A DNA stretch of 64,000 nucleotides, taken from assembly GCA_027924585.1 (NCBI GenBank), contig BSBM01000440.1, positions 9,046,001-9,110,000 on the forward strand, read 5' to 3'. Shown piece by piece: positions 11,673-23,749 of this stretch. The DNA is from Larix kaempferi. Its lineage: Eukaryota > Streptophyta > Pinopsida > Pinales > Pinaceae. Under the pieces are notes generated by a model that saw only the letters and a program-made list of their open reading frames with translations, did not search any database and had not been told where the DNA came from. The position numbers and the translations under genes are program-made. The number at the start of each line of letters is the position of its first letter. The stretch's first letter is position 1.

Positions 11673-13179
11673 TGTTATCACATATATAGTAGTCAGGCTA
11701 CCATACATTATTTTTCAGATTCCAGAGCACTTTTCATCCAGTTCCTTTACATTGAGATGATGAGATGAGCATCTATCTATGGATCACTATCAGATTTTGG
11801 GCAGCGTATGTATTCCCCATGCCATGACTGAGTCTCAGGACACTCAGAGAGATGATTGATGTAGCCATTATACCATTTATGCAGAGCAGTCAGTAGTGCC
11901 CAGAGTTACAGTAGCAGTTTCAGAGGACAGATGATGGATCAGAATATGAGCATTCAGGTATATGACTCAGCAGGTATATCATGGTGTTGTGGTTATATTG
12001 CTTTTATATTCATTCTTATGGCATGTCTTAGCATTTAGTGTCATGATCTGGCGATCATATAGATATGTGGAACTGGTTGATCTTATTATACATATTCTAC
12101 TGTCCTTACTCAGACTTAGAAGTTCACTAGTCATACTCATTGGTTTTACCCTCCCTAGGGAGAATAGAGGTGATCATTCCACCATACCTTGGCTTGCTAG
12201 TGTTGGCTCCAATATTCATTGTCTTCATCCATCCATTACCTACCTTTTAGTTTATCACCCTGACTTACTACTTGACTAGTGGCATGGAGGATCTTTTCCC
12301 CACTGTAGCCTCTGTATTGGATGAGCTTCCATGTTTATTGTGTCTCGGCTCTGAGTTGGTGACAAAACGTACCTTTGGTGAGTTGGATTGTAGGCCTAAA
12401 TCATTATGGTCGGTTGTCCCGATGTTTGGCATTGGCTCAAACCCCTGCTAGTCACTTGAGATGTTGTTAGCTAAAAATGAAATCTCATGTACTACTTATG
12501 GAAACTTATAAATTTGCCCATGGAAACTAAAAAGGGCAAGAGCGATGAACTGCTAAAAAAATACTCCTCGAAGAGTATAAAAGAAAGGTCCAAAAAACAA
12601 TGATTCTTAAAAGCTATATCTAAACAATTGCTGACCTTATGTATATATAAAAAACATGCCCTGGATGCAAGCTGCAACTAGTTGTGCTTATCAGCAAACC
12701 TGAGATCCGAAGGGTTATGTAGGCCAAAAAGGCCATGAAATGAAATTGAATGATCCGAATGAACCTGGATCAACTTGATGTAGACATGATGCCTAAGTTG
12801 AACAAGCACTCTCTAAACAACTTATCCATTTGTGAGACACCGCCATTCCCTGTGTTGTTGCTCATTCATTATATACTATGGTGTGTATTACCTTTCCCAT
12901 ATCCAAAGTGTCACAATGTTAAGTCAGTTAGTCACCCTTTAGCCTAGCCATTTTATTTTGGCCTTCACCCTTCACTAGCAAATTGATCACAACTATGAAG
13001 TGAGTATGATCCTGAAAGTCTAGTCTGAGTCATTAAAATAATTAATGACACTATATATTTGGATTTAGATTGCCAGTAATGATTACTTTGTGTTATAATT
13101 GCTATTTTAATGAGTTGTAGAGCATGCATTAACCTTTGACACTTTGCAACAGCTTCTGATGGTAGTCTGATTTATATTT

Positions 13180-13220
13180 GGTCAATATTGACCTGGTCAA
13201 ACTTAGTTTGACCAAGGTCA
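13180..13220 (+). promoter_or_regulatory. Cluster of five TTGACC (W-box-type) motifs
   Basis: Within 41 bases the core TTGACC or its complement GGTCAA occurs at 13180, 13188, 13195, 13208 and 13215. The first pair forms the palindrome GGTCAATATTGACC. The next forms an 8-bp inverted repeat around CTTAG. TTGACC/T is the known binding core of plant WRKY factors. The cluster lies about 1 kb upstream of the S1 TATA-like box, as expected for a U3 enhancer. Function is inferred. Confidence 0.55.
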
Positions 13221-14237
13221 ATCACAGGGCATGAGATTATTGGACCTTATGATGACACAGATAGATGATATATGGTCTATGTACATGTACATCATGGTTC
13301 TATGCATCAGATATAGGTTTATGATGATGATCTATGGTTTTCAGCATTATTTGATCTTTTACAGATTATTATTATTTCACCTGTTCCAGTGTATTGGATA
13401 TATTATATGATCATGCATAGATCTATATGGTGTATGAGTACACATCTTGGATAGTTTTGGACCTTCTGAGTCCAATGAGATAGTCTATTTTCAGTTCCTG
13501 GCAATTACAGTGATGATTTAGCCTCGATAGGCTGTCCTAGTGCAATTTTGGTTTGTCGGAGACCCTGTCAGAGCAGAGATGATTTTTATTTGGTTCACCT
13601 AGGGCGCTGATGATGGTGGGGGTGGTACAGTCACTTTTTTTTTACCATATTACACCCCTTCCGGACACACTGGTGCCCTCACCTTGATAGCGCAGGCACT
13701 CCAGGAGGCAGTTTGGGGTAGGTACAACAGCTTCTCGAGGTAGTTTTGGTTTGGTAGAAATGGCTACAGAGGAATTCGATTTGGGCTACTGAGGAAATTT
13801 TTTGGCATGGGATGATCAGTGATGATGAGTGGGATGTCTTCCGCACCTTCTCTAGCAGTTGCAGCTTCATTGGGGCCCACATCCATCACTTATGGCACTT
13901 TCTGGTGATTTCCGAGGTCTTTTGAGGCCTACAATTTGTCCATAGAGGCACGATTTGGTATATTGATGACTATTTTATTATTATTTTTCTATGGGGATTG
14001 ACCAAGGGTGGCTAAAATTACCCCTTGGACCCACCATAAGCTTATTGTTATATTTTGTCATCATGATTTGGTGGGATACCCTCTCCTAGGGCGATTTTGT
14101 CCACTTATTGTTATATTTTATGGTTGATCCATGTATTTTATTGTTGAGCTCATCTCAACCATTGATTAGATATTTTGATCTTTTAATCTTAGCCACTCAT
14201 GTAAAAAGTGGTTAGGATTATGGTCTCTCTCCATCCT

Positions 14238-14244
14238 ATTTAAG
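14238..14244 (+). promoter_or_regulatory. TATA-like box in S1
   Basis: TATTTAA followed by a purine-rich GGAGAGAG run, a common start of plant LTR transcripts. If right, U3 is about 2.6 kb and R-U5 about 1.9 kb. Confidence 0.3.
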
Positions 14245-14879
14245 GAGAGAGCCTCTCATTGTAAAATCATCTAGAGATTTTTGGCTCTTGGCTCTTGGAA
14301 TAAAATTTCTATCTTTTGGAGTACATGATTGGGTTGGAGTGGATGTTGGTTGTTTTGATTGTAAATGCTTTTTTCCATTGCAGTGGAGGATCTATTGTAG
14401 CTATCTTGCATATTTGCCATATCTTTTTACAGGTGGAGAAGACTTCTTCAACAAGTGCGAATTGGTGGGGAGGCTTGCCCTTCAAGCTTGGAGGAGGACG
14501 TTTTGGGTTAAATAGGGAGTGGTTTTGTCTTTGCACCAACTATTCTTTTCTTATCTCTTTCTTGCTTGTATCTATCTTCAACATGTTAAACTGATTGATG
14601 CTTTGCTCCTTGGTTTTGACAGGTTAGAGGGACACATATGTGGCTTGGAAAAATCGATTTTGCAAGAGGGCTTCAAAAATTCTCCATTTGATCTTTGGAA
14701 AAAGTAATCCTCATCTCAACTAGCATTCATCTCTTCATCCAGGTATGCTCCAAAGGTATGATCTTCTTCTTCTTTGAATCATCCATAATTCTAGATCATA
14801 AAAACCTTAATTAATCAAAACCCTCATTTTGTTTTTTCTTAGATCTAACCTTGCTTTTGAAGAGATATTAAAAACCCAC

Positions 14880-15700
14880 CTCTATAGCATCCACCCCTAG
14901 TTGGATCTATAGTTTGGTGGTGATTGGGTTAAATTTGACACACTTTTCAAGGCAATAAAGCCCTCTTGAACCAAATCGCACTTCCTTGGAGAGGCCTGTT
15001 TGGTTAGATCTAGCATATGGGTAGGTGAGATCCCACTTGATTTGCAATCTACACATTTGATAACCTACCCCTAGACTTTTACTTGGGTGATTTCTACCTT
15101 GTGGGTGTCATTCCACATTTTAAGGGATTAAAACCCCCTTTTGAACTACTTGGCACCCTCAAAACTCAGATCTAGTAAGATCTAACCCTTGGATTGACTT
15201 GATTTTCTAGATCCATATAGATCATTGCCTAAGCTACTTGGATCTACAATTTGGTGGCCATTGGACTTGATTTGAAACACCTTATCCACCTTTTAGCTGT
15301 CCTTGAGCAAGGTCGCACTTCCTTGGGTGACTGAGTTTGCCCACTTCTAGGACCTGGGTAGTTGAGATTTCAGTAGATTTGGAACGGGCATACCTTGAAA
15401 CCTATATCTAGAGTATCATTTTGTGACGATCTGCCTTGGGGGTAGCATTCCTTGTTTTAAGGGATTGTGGTCCACTTGGGTCATTTCATGAAATCCTAGA
15501 TCTAGCAAGATCCAACCACTCTATCTCAATTAGCCCATTTGTCTTGACCTCTAAGTGTCCTGATCTACACTTTGACATATCTTTTGACTCCATTAACCCA
15601 TCCAACAAGGCACTAGTCCTCCTTAGGCAAGTCACACTCGTTGGGAATTGTGTCAAACCTTAGATCCTGCAAGTGGGTATTCCTAATTTCAACTTAGATC
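14880..15700 (+). repeat. Diverged 320-340 bp tandem repeat in S1, about 3 copies
   Basis: Shared words recur in order: a GATCTA...TTTGGTGG block, a TCGCACTTCCTTGG-type block (near 14978, 15314, diverged near 15631) and an AGATCTAGCAAGATC-type block. Copies are strongly diverged. The array lies in the presumed R-U5 half of S1. Confidence 0.5.
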
Positions 15701-16191
15701 CATAGATCTACTTCTTACATATCCTCTAGTGCCAATTGCATCCCTTAATTTCACCTAGTGGGTCCACATTAAGCCATTTCACATATCCCAAGAAAGTAGG
15801 ACCCACTTGTGTAACACATGGTACTATATCTTATCATTATAACTAATCATGTGGCCTAAAGCATACATTGGTTGAAACACTAATCATTCCTCAAACCACC
15901 CTCAACCATACTTTAATTTCTAGGTCCACTTTACCTTGCATTGGTTTCCGTAACTTACCATTTACTCATCCCTAGGAACCTTTGTTTGGGTCCAATCATC
16001 TTTAATTGGTTACAGGGTGTCCCCCTAGGTCTTGATTCACCTTGACCTAAAGTGAAGAGTGCCTCGATTGACGTGACTCCCACCTTGCATTGGGAACCGT
16101 GGCATCTCTTGGGTCACCTCTTTAGTTGTCCATCTCCTCTATCGTCCCAGATGGGATACCACTAGGGACAACTACAAGTTGTGTGATAACA

Positions 16192-16196
16192 GGGCC
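16192..16196. repeat. S1 target-site duplication, right copy (GGGCC)
   Basis: GGGCC directly after the S1 end at 16191, matching 11668-11672. Confidence 0.85.
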
Positions 16197-17239
16197 CTTC
16201 CCAGCAATCAGAGATGGAAACTAAATTGACTTAGTCGCTAACAACAGAGCACCAACGAACTGAAACTTCCATTAGCTGAGAAAATTACATAGTGCTTGTA
16301 GCTCAAAGGATAAACAGTTAAAAATCTAGAGACTTAGACTCTGGCCTAAGACTAGAGATTCTTTTTCGTCTCAGTCACAAAGATAGCTATTTATACAATT
16401 TTACAATGGGGAGAGGAAGTTGACCCTTTAGTGGTCGACTACTCTAATAATAGGAAGTCTTTAAGACTGTAAAAATGGATGCCTAGTGATGTGACAATGC
16501 AAAGGTCTCCTGCCTGCTTTCACGGTGTCGACCCTACCCAACACGAACAACGGCATGTTCATTTCCTTTAACTGTGGGCAAAAACACGTGCTAGCAAGTT
16601 GAGTGTGGAAGGATGGAGCTGCTAGAGTGTCGACATGGACAGAGCGTGTGCTGGTAGACTGAGCGGGGGCGGACTGGAGTCCTCTAGAACATCGGTGTGA
16701 GCATGTGTGCGTGATATCAGGCTGTATGAACAGGAAAGTCGGAACACTGGAGTGTTGACGTGGGTAGGAGGTGTGTTGTCGAGGTTAGGAGGCAAGGACG
16801 CGAATATTCTAGAACCAAATCTCATCAATCATAACCATCATGTAGCTAAATGAACCCATGAGTTCATTTCTGTCTTTAATGGCCAGGAATATGCCAAGTG
16901 ATGATTCGGTGGATCGAACGCAGGGATGAATGGCAGGCTGGACATGATTGAATATTAGCAAGGTAAACACGCATCTGCATGGAGGGCCATTTGAAGACCG
17001 TGGCCTGTAGAGAAAAAAACTAAATTCCACACATGTCTAGAAATGTCACTTTAAACATTAATAAATCATAATATAGTGATATTTGACCAAAATTCATATG
17101 ATAAATGAATATATGCATACCTGGTCTGTTCAATGGTCTGAATGGCGAAAAGAATAATTTATCGTAGAAAAGATAATGAAAATGATGCCACTCAGAGTAG
17201 ATTTGATGATAAAAAATAGTGACAAAATGGACACCAACA

Positions 17240-17687
17240 TTCCCCCAAACCGGAGATACGCCAGGTCCCACTGAGCAAAATAGAGAAGTTCAGGAAGAAG
17301 GCTGAGTTGAGGTAGCTACTGCCTTCGGCTTGGAAGAGGAAGTGGTTTTAACTTTAAGCTTCTGGAACTTCCTAAAATGGTACTTCAAGGTGTCATACTT
17401 CATCCATAGAGTAGTATGGGACACTGTTCAGGAATTGACCAAGCATTCAATGCTTATTACTTGTGTGCGTAGTGCCTTGTTTTATTCATGAAGCTCAGAG
17501 ATTGTTTCCACATATTTTTATTTTGGTCTGTCAACTATGCTATTACTTGGGTTAATCTATCCACTTCCTGCTAATTCAAAATGGGTTGTTTGAAGATCAA
17601 TTGTATGTTCTTCAAGAACTCTGTCTTTGGTGTGTTCAGGAGAACTTTCAACGGCAGAGGCATCACACAATCGAGGACATATATTGG
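17240..17687 (-). other. G4 3' untranslated end with polypurine tract
   Basis: Between the stop of the G4 extra ORF and its 3' LTR. On the minus strand the last bases read TTTGGGGGAA directly before the LTR start, the expected polypurine tract for plus-strand priming. No ORF or repeat is evident in the rest. Confidence 0.7.
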
Positions 17688-18694
17688 CTAATGTAAGGAG
17701 AGGTGTTTCAAGGATATGGTCGTTTGAATGGTTGTCTGAATGTTATGGCTTAACGACAGTCTGAATGACAGACTGGTCGACGTACTGGTTAGACTTGTTC
17801 TCGTCGATTTAGTGGGTACTGAAAAGAGTGGAGGTTCTGAAGTAGGATCACCAAGGGTAAGCTCAGGAGAAGGCAATGGATGGACAAGGTGTACATATCC
17901 TGAGGTATTCTCATCAAACCGTACACACTTTGTGTCTTGTTCTATATGCATAGAGGCTTGGGTAGGCTCACTAACAATGGCTTGGAAACGATGGTGTTTT
18001 CGAGAAGCAGGGGATTTGGCAATAGGATTCTCGATCAAATGAGGGTTTAGTATTTCAAAAACAAAACGATCCCAGGTTTTCCCTCTCTTTTCCAGCTGGT
18101 CAATGATAAATATTTTAATAAGACAATGATGGTATAGGCTTCCATAGGGATTAACAGTATTCTTCCTGACTTGGCTTGACATTTTCTCTAAACTTTTTAG
18201 GAAATAAATTGGAAAGTTGAGGGTCTGATTGTTAACAAAATGTGCTAACATTCTAAAATAGCATACTTTAAAAACAGTAAAATTACCCTCACAAGTGATC
18301 AGATGGATGATGACAGTCAAGGGATCTAAGTATTCTGGGTTAACCCACTCCTGGTGGAATCCTTTTTTTCTAGAGACATGTTGATATCCAGTCTTCAAAG
18401 AAAATCCCAAGCCTTCCATGGAAGAAAGAGATGTTTATGCCAACGGGCTCCTTCCCTAGGGAGCTTCGTGGCTAATGCGATCGATTCTTCCATCACAGAA
18501 AAAGTGAGATGGCCAACTTTGTCTGTCTTTCCATCGAATACTTTGGCGAATAGCAGTGAAACTTCATGGTCGTGGCCTTGGAGAAGGCAGAGAAATAGAC
18601 CCCACCTGGATCGAAGGAATACCTCACGACATTCTTTGAACTCGGGGATGCAAAGTAAATCCTGGTAACTTCCAGGTTTGTGATGGATTGGCAT
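17688..18694 (-). pseudogene. G4 extra ORF downstream of integrase (split by a frameshift)
   Basis: Two overlapping minus ORFs, 18395-18694 (99 aa) and 17688-18419 (243 aa). The end of the first and the start of the second cover the same DNA (P-W-K-A-W-D-F-L against M-E-G-L-G-F-S-L), so one frameshift near 18400 splits a protein of about 335 residues. It contains FDGKTDKVGHLTF and E-E-S-I-A-L-A-T-K-L-P-R motifs, then a C-E-G-N-F-x-V-F segment and a Ser/Thr-rich tail. I recall similar proteins in gypsy elements of other seed plants but cannot name a function. No signal peptide or membrane segment is seen, which argues against a classic env. Position matches the third ORF of Athila/Tat elements. 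Confidence 0.6.
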
Positions 18695-19976
18695 TGCTAA
18701 TAGAGGATGGGGGATGCAAATATATACAAGAGGTGCAAGAAATTGCAGAGGATGCGGCTCAACATAAAATATTGGACAGCGAACAGAATGGAGTGAAATT
18801 CACGTACTCATCAGTTTAAACTGAAGTCCGTTTGAATGGTTGATTGATGAACCAGATGCATGCTTGAGAGATCACACCTGTCATTCAAAGATATTGAATC
18901 GAGCGCCAACATAGAAATGCATGAGTCAAGGAATACGTGTGGCCATGATATTTTCAACCATGTCCAAAGACGAGCTTTGGACAGGTTGAATATAATTCTT
19001 GAAATGAATTTATAAACGTAGATTATACGTGGGAGATCATGATAACCCGATTAATATGATGATAGGTCGTACGATAGGACAATTAAAACCATATGAAATT
19101 CATGCAATGATTTGAAATGATGCATAATCCATTCATTTAATGGAGGCGAGATAGATAAGGGAATGAGACCACGTGCGAAATTGACATTTGATTGATTCCT
19201 GACATAATTAGCCAGTTAGATTGATCAAATATTCAAATTTGGCCACCTTGGCATGTTTAATAAAGACAATAAGCTATGGTTTCATTCAACACTACATTCA
19301 AATCGTTATACATTTTCCTCGTTCGTCACCTCATTCGGATCAGCATTCAACCCATCATTCAACCCTTCATATAGACTTTTGTCTATACAAGATTTGCTTG
19401 CTTATGCTGACTCAAGCTGATTTTTGCAGGGAATTTCTGAGACTGTTAATACACAAAAAATGCTGTAAAATTTGCTTTCAGGGATCTTTTAAGTTGCGTT
19501 CTTCTTTATTTGTCTTTGATTAGGACAATCCTCCTTTTGCTATTTTTGCATTATTCCTGAAAAACACCTATCATTTTGTCAAAGATAAATAAACGTTTTC
19601 ATACATATGCTGAAAGTAAAATAGTTCTGATCCTCCCCCAAACCAAAAATATGGCATGTCCTCAATCCATCAAAGAAAAATTAACATTTGAAATATTTTC
19701 AATACATGGTTCATGCAATTTCTTCTAAAAACGTTGTGATAATTTTTGCAGGAAAATGAAATTTTAACTATTAAATGTAGATGATCCAGATATGTACATT
19801 CATAAAAAGAATACAACAATGCTTAAGAAGACCATATGAAGAATGATAATACAATTGATGTGAAATGCCATAGGAAAACTAGTCATCCATGATTCATTGT
19901 AAAGATCTCTTGTCATCCAAAGAATATAGATAAGGTTCACCGTAGAGTTTGTGAGATTAACTATAGCTATGGGTCC
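18695..19976. other. G4 non-coding 3' region, left of C1
   Basis: AT-rich interior of G4 between the extra ORF and the copia insertion. I see no coding similarity, tandem repeat or RNA gene. The sequence resumes after C1 at 27155. Confidence 0.6.
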
Positions 19977-19981
19977 CATTT
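19977..19981. repeat. C1 target-site duplication, left copy (CATTT)
   Basis: CATTT directly before the LTR start at 19982; identical to 27150-27154. Confidence 0.92.
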
Positions 19982-20610
19982 TGTTGATGTATATGTAACT
20001 TCGGAATGTATTTCACATATATGTATATTGTATTCCTATAGAGATGTTATTATTCCTCTATACGGAAGTGTCGTAACTTATACTTGATGGGTTATTAGAC
20101 CACCTTGTTTGGGGTCGGCCTTGTATAAGTCATGTGGGTCAAAGGGTTATTAGACCACCCTATTGGGGGTCGGCCATGTGGGTCAAAGGGTTATTAGACC
20201 ACCCTATTGGGGGTCGGCCCAGTCAGCATTATGTTATGTGGTTAAGTTCGAGCCTACATGAGTTAGGTAAAAAGGCAAGTCAAGTCAAGTATAAATAGAG
20301 TGCGGGAGGCACTCTATTTACTCACTCACTTCTCACACATGCACTCAAGGAGGAGTGGCGCACTTATGGAGGAGGAGGATCTGCTGCTATTTTATGGCTA
20401 TCTCTCTTGGTTGGTTGTATCATTGCTCTATCTATCTCTGAGGAAGTTATTGGGGTTTTTCACCTTTATGGTTTTCCCCAAGTAAATCTTTGTGTCTCTT
20501 GTGTGCTTGCATTATTGTCTCCATGATTGATATGCTGTAGATATGCTGTACATGTTGTTATCTCAGTTAAGATCCTAGATCAAATTGAAGTAAATTCTGA
20601 AAATTTAACA
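19982..20610 (+). repeat. C1 5' LTR (629 bp)
   Basis: Starts TGTTGATGTATATG, ends AAATTTAACA. Contains a tandem duplication of about 42 bp (near 20126-20219; GTGGGTCAAAGGGTTATTAG units ending in GGTCGGCC) with a diverged third copy before it. Each full unit holds one reverse TTGACC (W-box-type) core. TATA box TATAAATA at 20290-20297. Confidence 0.95.
20290..20297 (+). promoter_or_regulatory. TATA box of the C1 5' LTR
   Basis: TATAAATA followed by GAGTGCGGGAGG. The expected start lies about 30 bases on, giving a U3 of about 340 bp. Conserved in the 3' LTR. Confidence 0.65.
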
Positions 20611-20622
20611 TGGTATCAGAGC
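20611..20622 (+). other. C1 primer-binding site (initiator tRNA-Met)
   Basis: TGGTATCAGAGC immediately after the LTR end, the standard plant copia primer site. Confidence 0.93.
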
Positions 20623-20982
20623 TATCCTGAAAGAAGGCATGATATGGCATGTATGACACTTGTTGCACTTACGATGCTAGGGCTTGATATAGCAAACACC
20701 AGTCATCGTAGCACTTTCGCTATAAATCCGTTTTGGCGAATTTTTCGGATCTGAAATTGTTACAGGACGAATCTAAGATCTCCAGGTACCTTGTGTCCAA
20801 AGGAACACCTCTAATTCGTTGTACTTTGTGATTTATGATCTGTGCAATATAGGGTTTCTGCCTCTTCCAGATCTGAGTTAAAATCAGGTGACCTTGGGAA
20901 AAAGGTCATAACTTGGGCTAGGAAGCTCCAAATTAAATTTCGTGAAAAGTGACAGGTAGTACACAGACTGTACGATCTCAGA

Positions 20983-21349
20983 AAACGTTTTCAGAGGCAG
21001 AAGTTGAACCAATGACACGTGGAACTCCGTACAAGTGCGCTCTCATGTATTATCCCATAAACAGGTCATGTTGCGACATTTGGCATAACTCTCTCTAAGA
21101 GAGTCCAATTGAGGTCAGACCTGATAGGATGGAAAGGTAACAGGCCAAGCTATATCAGGAAACGTTTTCAGAGGCCGAAGGTAAAACAGTGACACGTGGA
21201 ACGCCGTACAAGTTCGCTCTCCTGTTTTATCCCAAAACAGGTCACGTTGCGACATTTGGCATAACTCTCTCTCAGAGAATCCAATTGAGGTCAGACCTAT
21301 CAGGATGGAAAGATAACAGGTCAGGCTATCTCAGGAAACGTTTTCAGAC
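20983..21349 (+). repeat. 177-bp tandem repeat in the C1 leader, two copies
   Basis: Units start with AAACGTTTTCAGA at about 20983 and 21160, with a partial third start at 21336. Each unit holds GACACGTGGAACKCCGTACAAG, CCAATTGAGGTCAGACCT and a TTGCGACATTTGGC word. The copies are highly similar. Position is the untranslated leader after the primer site. Confidence 0.8.
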
Positions 21350-22610
21350 CCTGTGAATCAAAAATTTCAGAGTTACACCAGAAACAATCAAGTACATATT
21401 TATGTCAAAACAGAATTATTTTTTGGTAACTTCATTCATGGCTTCCGGAATTTAGGGCTTTGGAGAAAGTTGGAATTTTTGTAATCGGAGACCACGGCTG
21501 GATGCTACTCATCAAAATAGAAATTTAGAGACCAAGATCAGAATTTTTGGTTGGGCAGAAGGTCGGGCTTGATTAGACCCTAGTTCGGGATTTTGATCAA
21601 AAAAGTGGAAAATTAGGGCTTCTGTAAAAATGGGAATTTTTGAAATCTGTGACCACGGCTGGAAGCTCCTCAGAAAAAAAGAAGCTTAGAGCTTTGGATC
21701 AAACATTTTGATTGGGAAGAAGAGTGAGCTTCATCAAACCCCAGTTCAGGGTCACGTCCAGTGAATCCAGAAGTTTCAAAAACAAAATTGAGGAGTGAAA
21801 CTTTGCAGTTTTCAAATTCTGAATATACCAACTTGATCAGCTCATCAAGGCACATATTTCTATCCTGTCAGAAGTTTGAAATTCAAAGTTTGAATTTTTG
21901 GGGTTTCTCTGACAAACCCATATCCAACTTGAAGTCCAGTTCTTGCAAATCAAGTGGATTGGGTTAATCCTAGAAGAAGATGGATTGGTCACCTGCATAA
22001 GTGAAGGAGTTCCTGTTTCAGAGGGAGATAAGGCTAAGGATTTACATAAGGAGATTACAAGCGATCTCGACAGGTATGACTCATCGACGTATGTTTTGAT
22101 ATTTGTTCATGATTAAGTTTATGGTATGTTTGTCTTCATGTTATTACGGTTAGTACAATCTTGATTTTAGATTTGTCGTATCACCTTAACAAAATTATGA
22201 ATGCATGATAGAAGATATTCATTGGTTAGGGTGTTGACACTCATGATTGTACTAATGCATTATGGTGTTGTATGAGGTTTATGTTGTCTACTAACATGAA
22301 AGGTACACCAAGAAAGACAAATCATGTTCCAGTTCAAGAACATATGATCATGATGACATGAGGATAAAGGATTCATCCATTGTCATGGATCACATAGAAG
22401 ATCTAGTTTCAAGGTATGTATAACTTGTTTCTACAATGGTTAACTTATGAGACATGCAGGTTACTAGCACAAGTCACTGAAGAGAACAAGAAGACATCAT
22501 GTGAGTATGTTAGACATAACTAACTAGCATGCTAATCCATGTATTTTTTTCCTATATCAAGATAGAATCCTACCTTGTGTTAGGATCTTATACTAATGTG
22601 TTGTTGATAA

Positions 22611-22905
22611 TGATTATTCACGAAGAGTCATAGGTTTGAATAATCATGGTTGTATGGATATTATGTTTCTTACCATAATTGATGATATGACTGACCAGAA
22701 GAATCATGAAGGTATAGCTTTGAATAATCACAAGTTTTATGCATATTATATCTCTTATCTTGATTGATGACTCAACTAACCCGAAGAGTTATAGGTTTGA
22801 ATAATCACAGGTTTTTATGCATATTATATCTCTTATCTTGATTGATGATTCAACTAACCCGAAGAGTCATGGGTTTGAGTAATTACATGTTATGTCTCTT
22901 ATGAT
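22611..22905 (+). repeat. Tandem repeat of about 80 bp in C1, four diverged copies
   Basis: The word CGAAGAGTCATAGGTTTGAA and variants recur near 22622, 22697, 22782 and 22861, separated by ATTATATCTCTTATCTTGAT-type sequence. Spacing 75-85 bases. No ORF runs through it. Confidence 0.65.
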
Positions 22906-23749
22906 TTGACTAACCATAAGAATCCTACATAAACCTTGAATTCTAATGCTTATTATTTTCTGTTTAAAATGATCATGACTATACATGCTTAAGATTATTG
23001 AGTTTTAATAGTATACTAATGAATGTATGATTTCATATGAGTTCACAAGGATAACACAATCATGATACTAATAAGCATGCATAGGAACCAACGATGAATG
23101 TAAGGAAAGGTAATCCAGGAAGCAAAGATCAAGAGGAAGCACACTCCAGTTGTCCCTGCAAGAAAGCAAAGGAGCACACTTCAGTAGTTTCTGCAAGGAT
23201 ACAGATATTCAGAGGGAGTTGAACATCTTTCTACATTCCATAACAGAAAGGTGTAGAAGAAGCTACTTCAGCAGCTCCTACAAGGAAGCAAAGACTCAGA
23301 GGGAGTCCACCCAGTAACCAAACAAAGATAAGTATTTTTTAATTATCATTTCTTGCATATGTGCTTGTTTAAATAATACTGTTCAATGATGTATATACTG
23401 ATGTTCCTAGAATTAGGTTGTGTATTATGCACATTAAAATAATTGCATTGATGAACAGTATACTACTAATATGCATGGGTAAGTAGCCTATGGCACTGTA
23501 CAACATTCCATCGCTACTTATCTAGAATGAAACCTCTTTGCTGACATGTTGGGAGTTGTGCACACTCTTAACAATGTTCTGGTAGAGATTGGAAGGCATC
23601 TAGAAAGTTACGGGATATGGATAAATGTTGTATTGAAGCATTGGCTAATATAATTGCATGACTGTATGACATATTTCTTTATGTGTAAGAATTTGTTCTG
23701 AAAATTATGAGATGTTTCTAATCATGCAATTTAACCTGTTTTGTAGGAA

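Larger units (their letters stand above)
11673..16191 (+). mobile_element. S1: 4.5 kb solo LTR or LARD-like unit inside the G4 LTR
   Basis: 4519 bases inserted in the G4 3' LTR. Ends are TGTTATCACA and TGTGATAACA, a perfect 10-bp inverted terminal repeat beginning TG and ending CA. Flanks carry a perfect 5-bp duplication GGGCC (11668-11672 and 16192-16196), and the empty site is preserved in the other G4 LTR near 36424-36432. There is no ORF with family features. A TATA-like TATTTAA at 14238-14244 suggests plus orientation. These marks fit a solo LTR of a retrotransposon with very long LTRs. A non-autonomous LARD fragment is the alternative. Confidence 0.8.
9801..17239 (-). repeat. G4 3' LTR, split by S1
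   Basis: Two blocks, 9801-11672 and 16197-17239, together about 2.9 kb. They match 34571-36428 and 36428-37474 of the other LTR in the same order. The match breaks exactly at the S1 insertion. A minus-strand TATA box lies at 16387-16395. Divergence from the partner is uneven: about ten differences in the first 110 bases, fewer further in. Confidence 0.92.
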
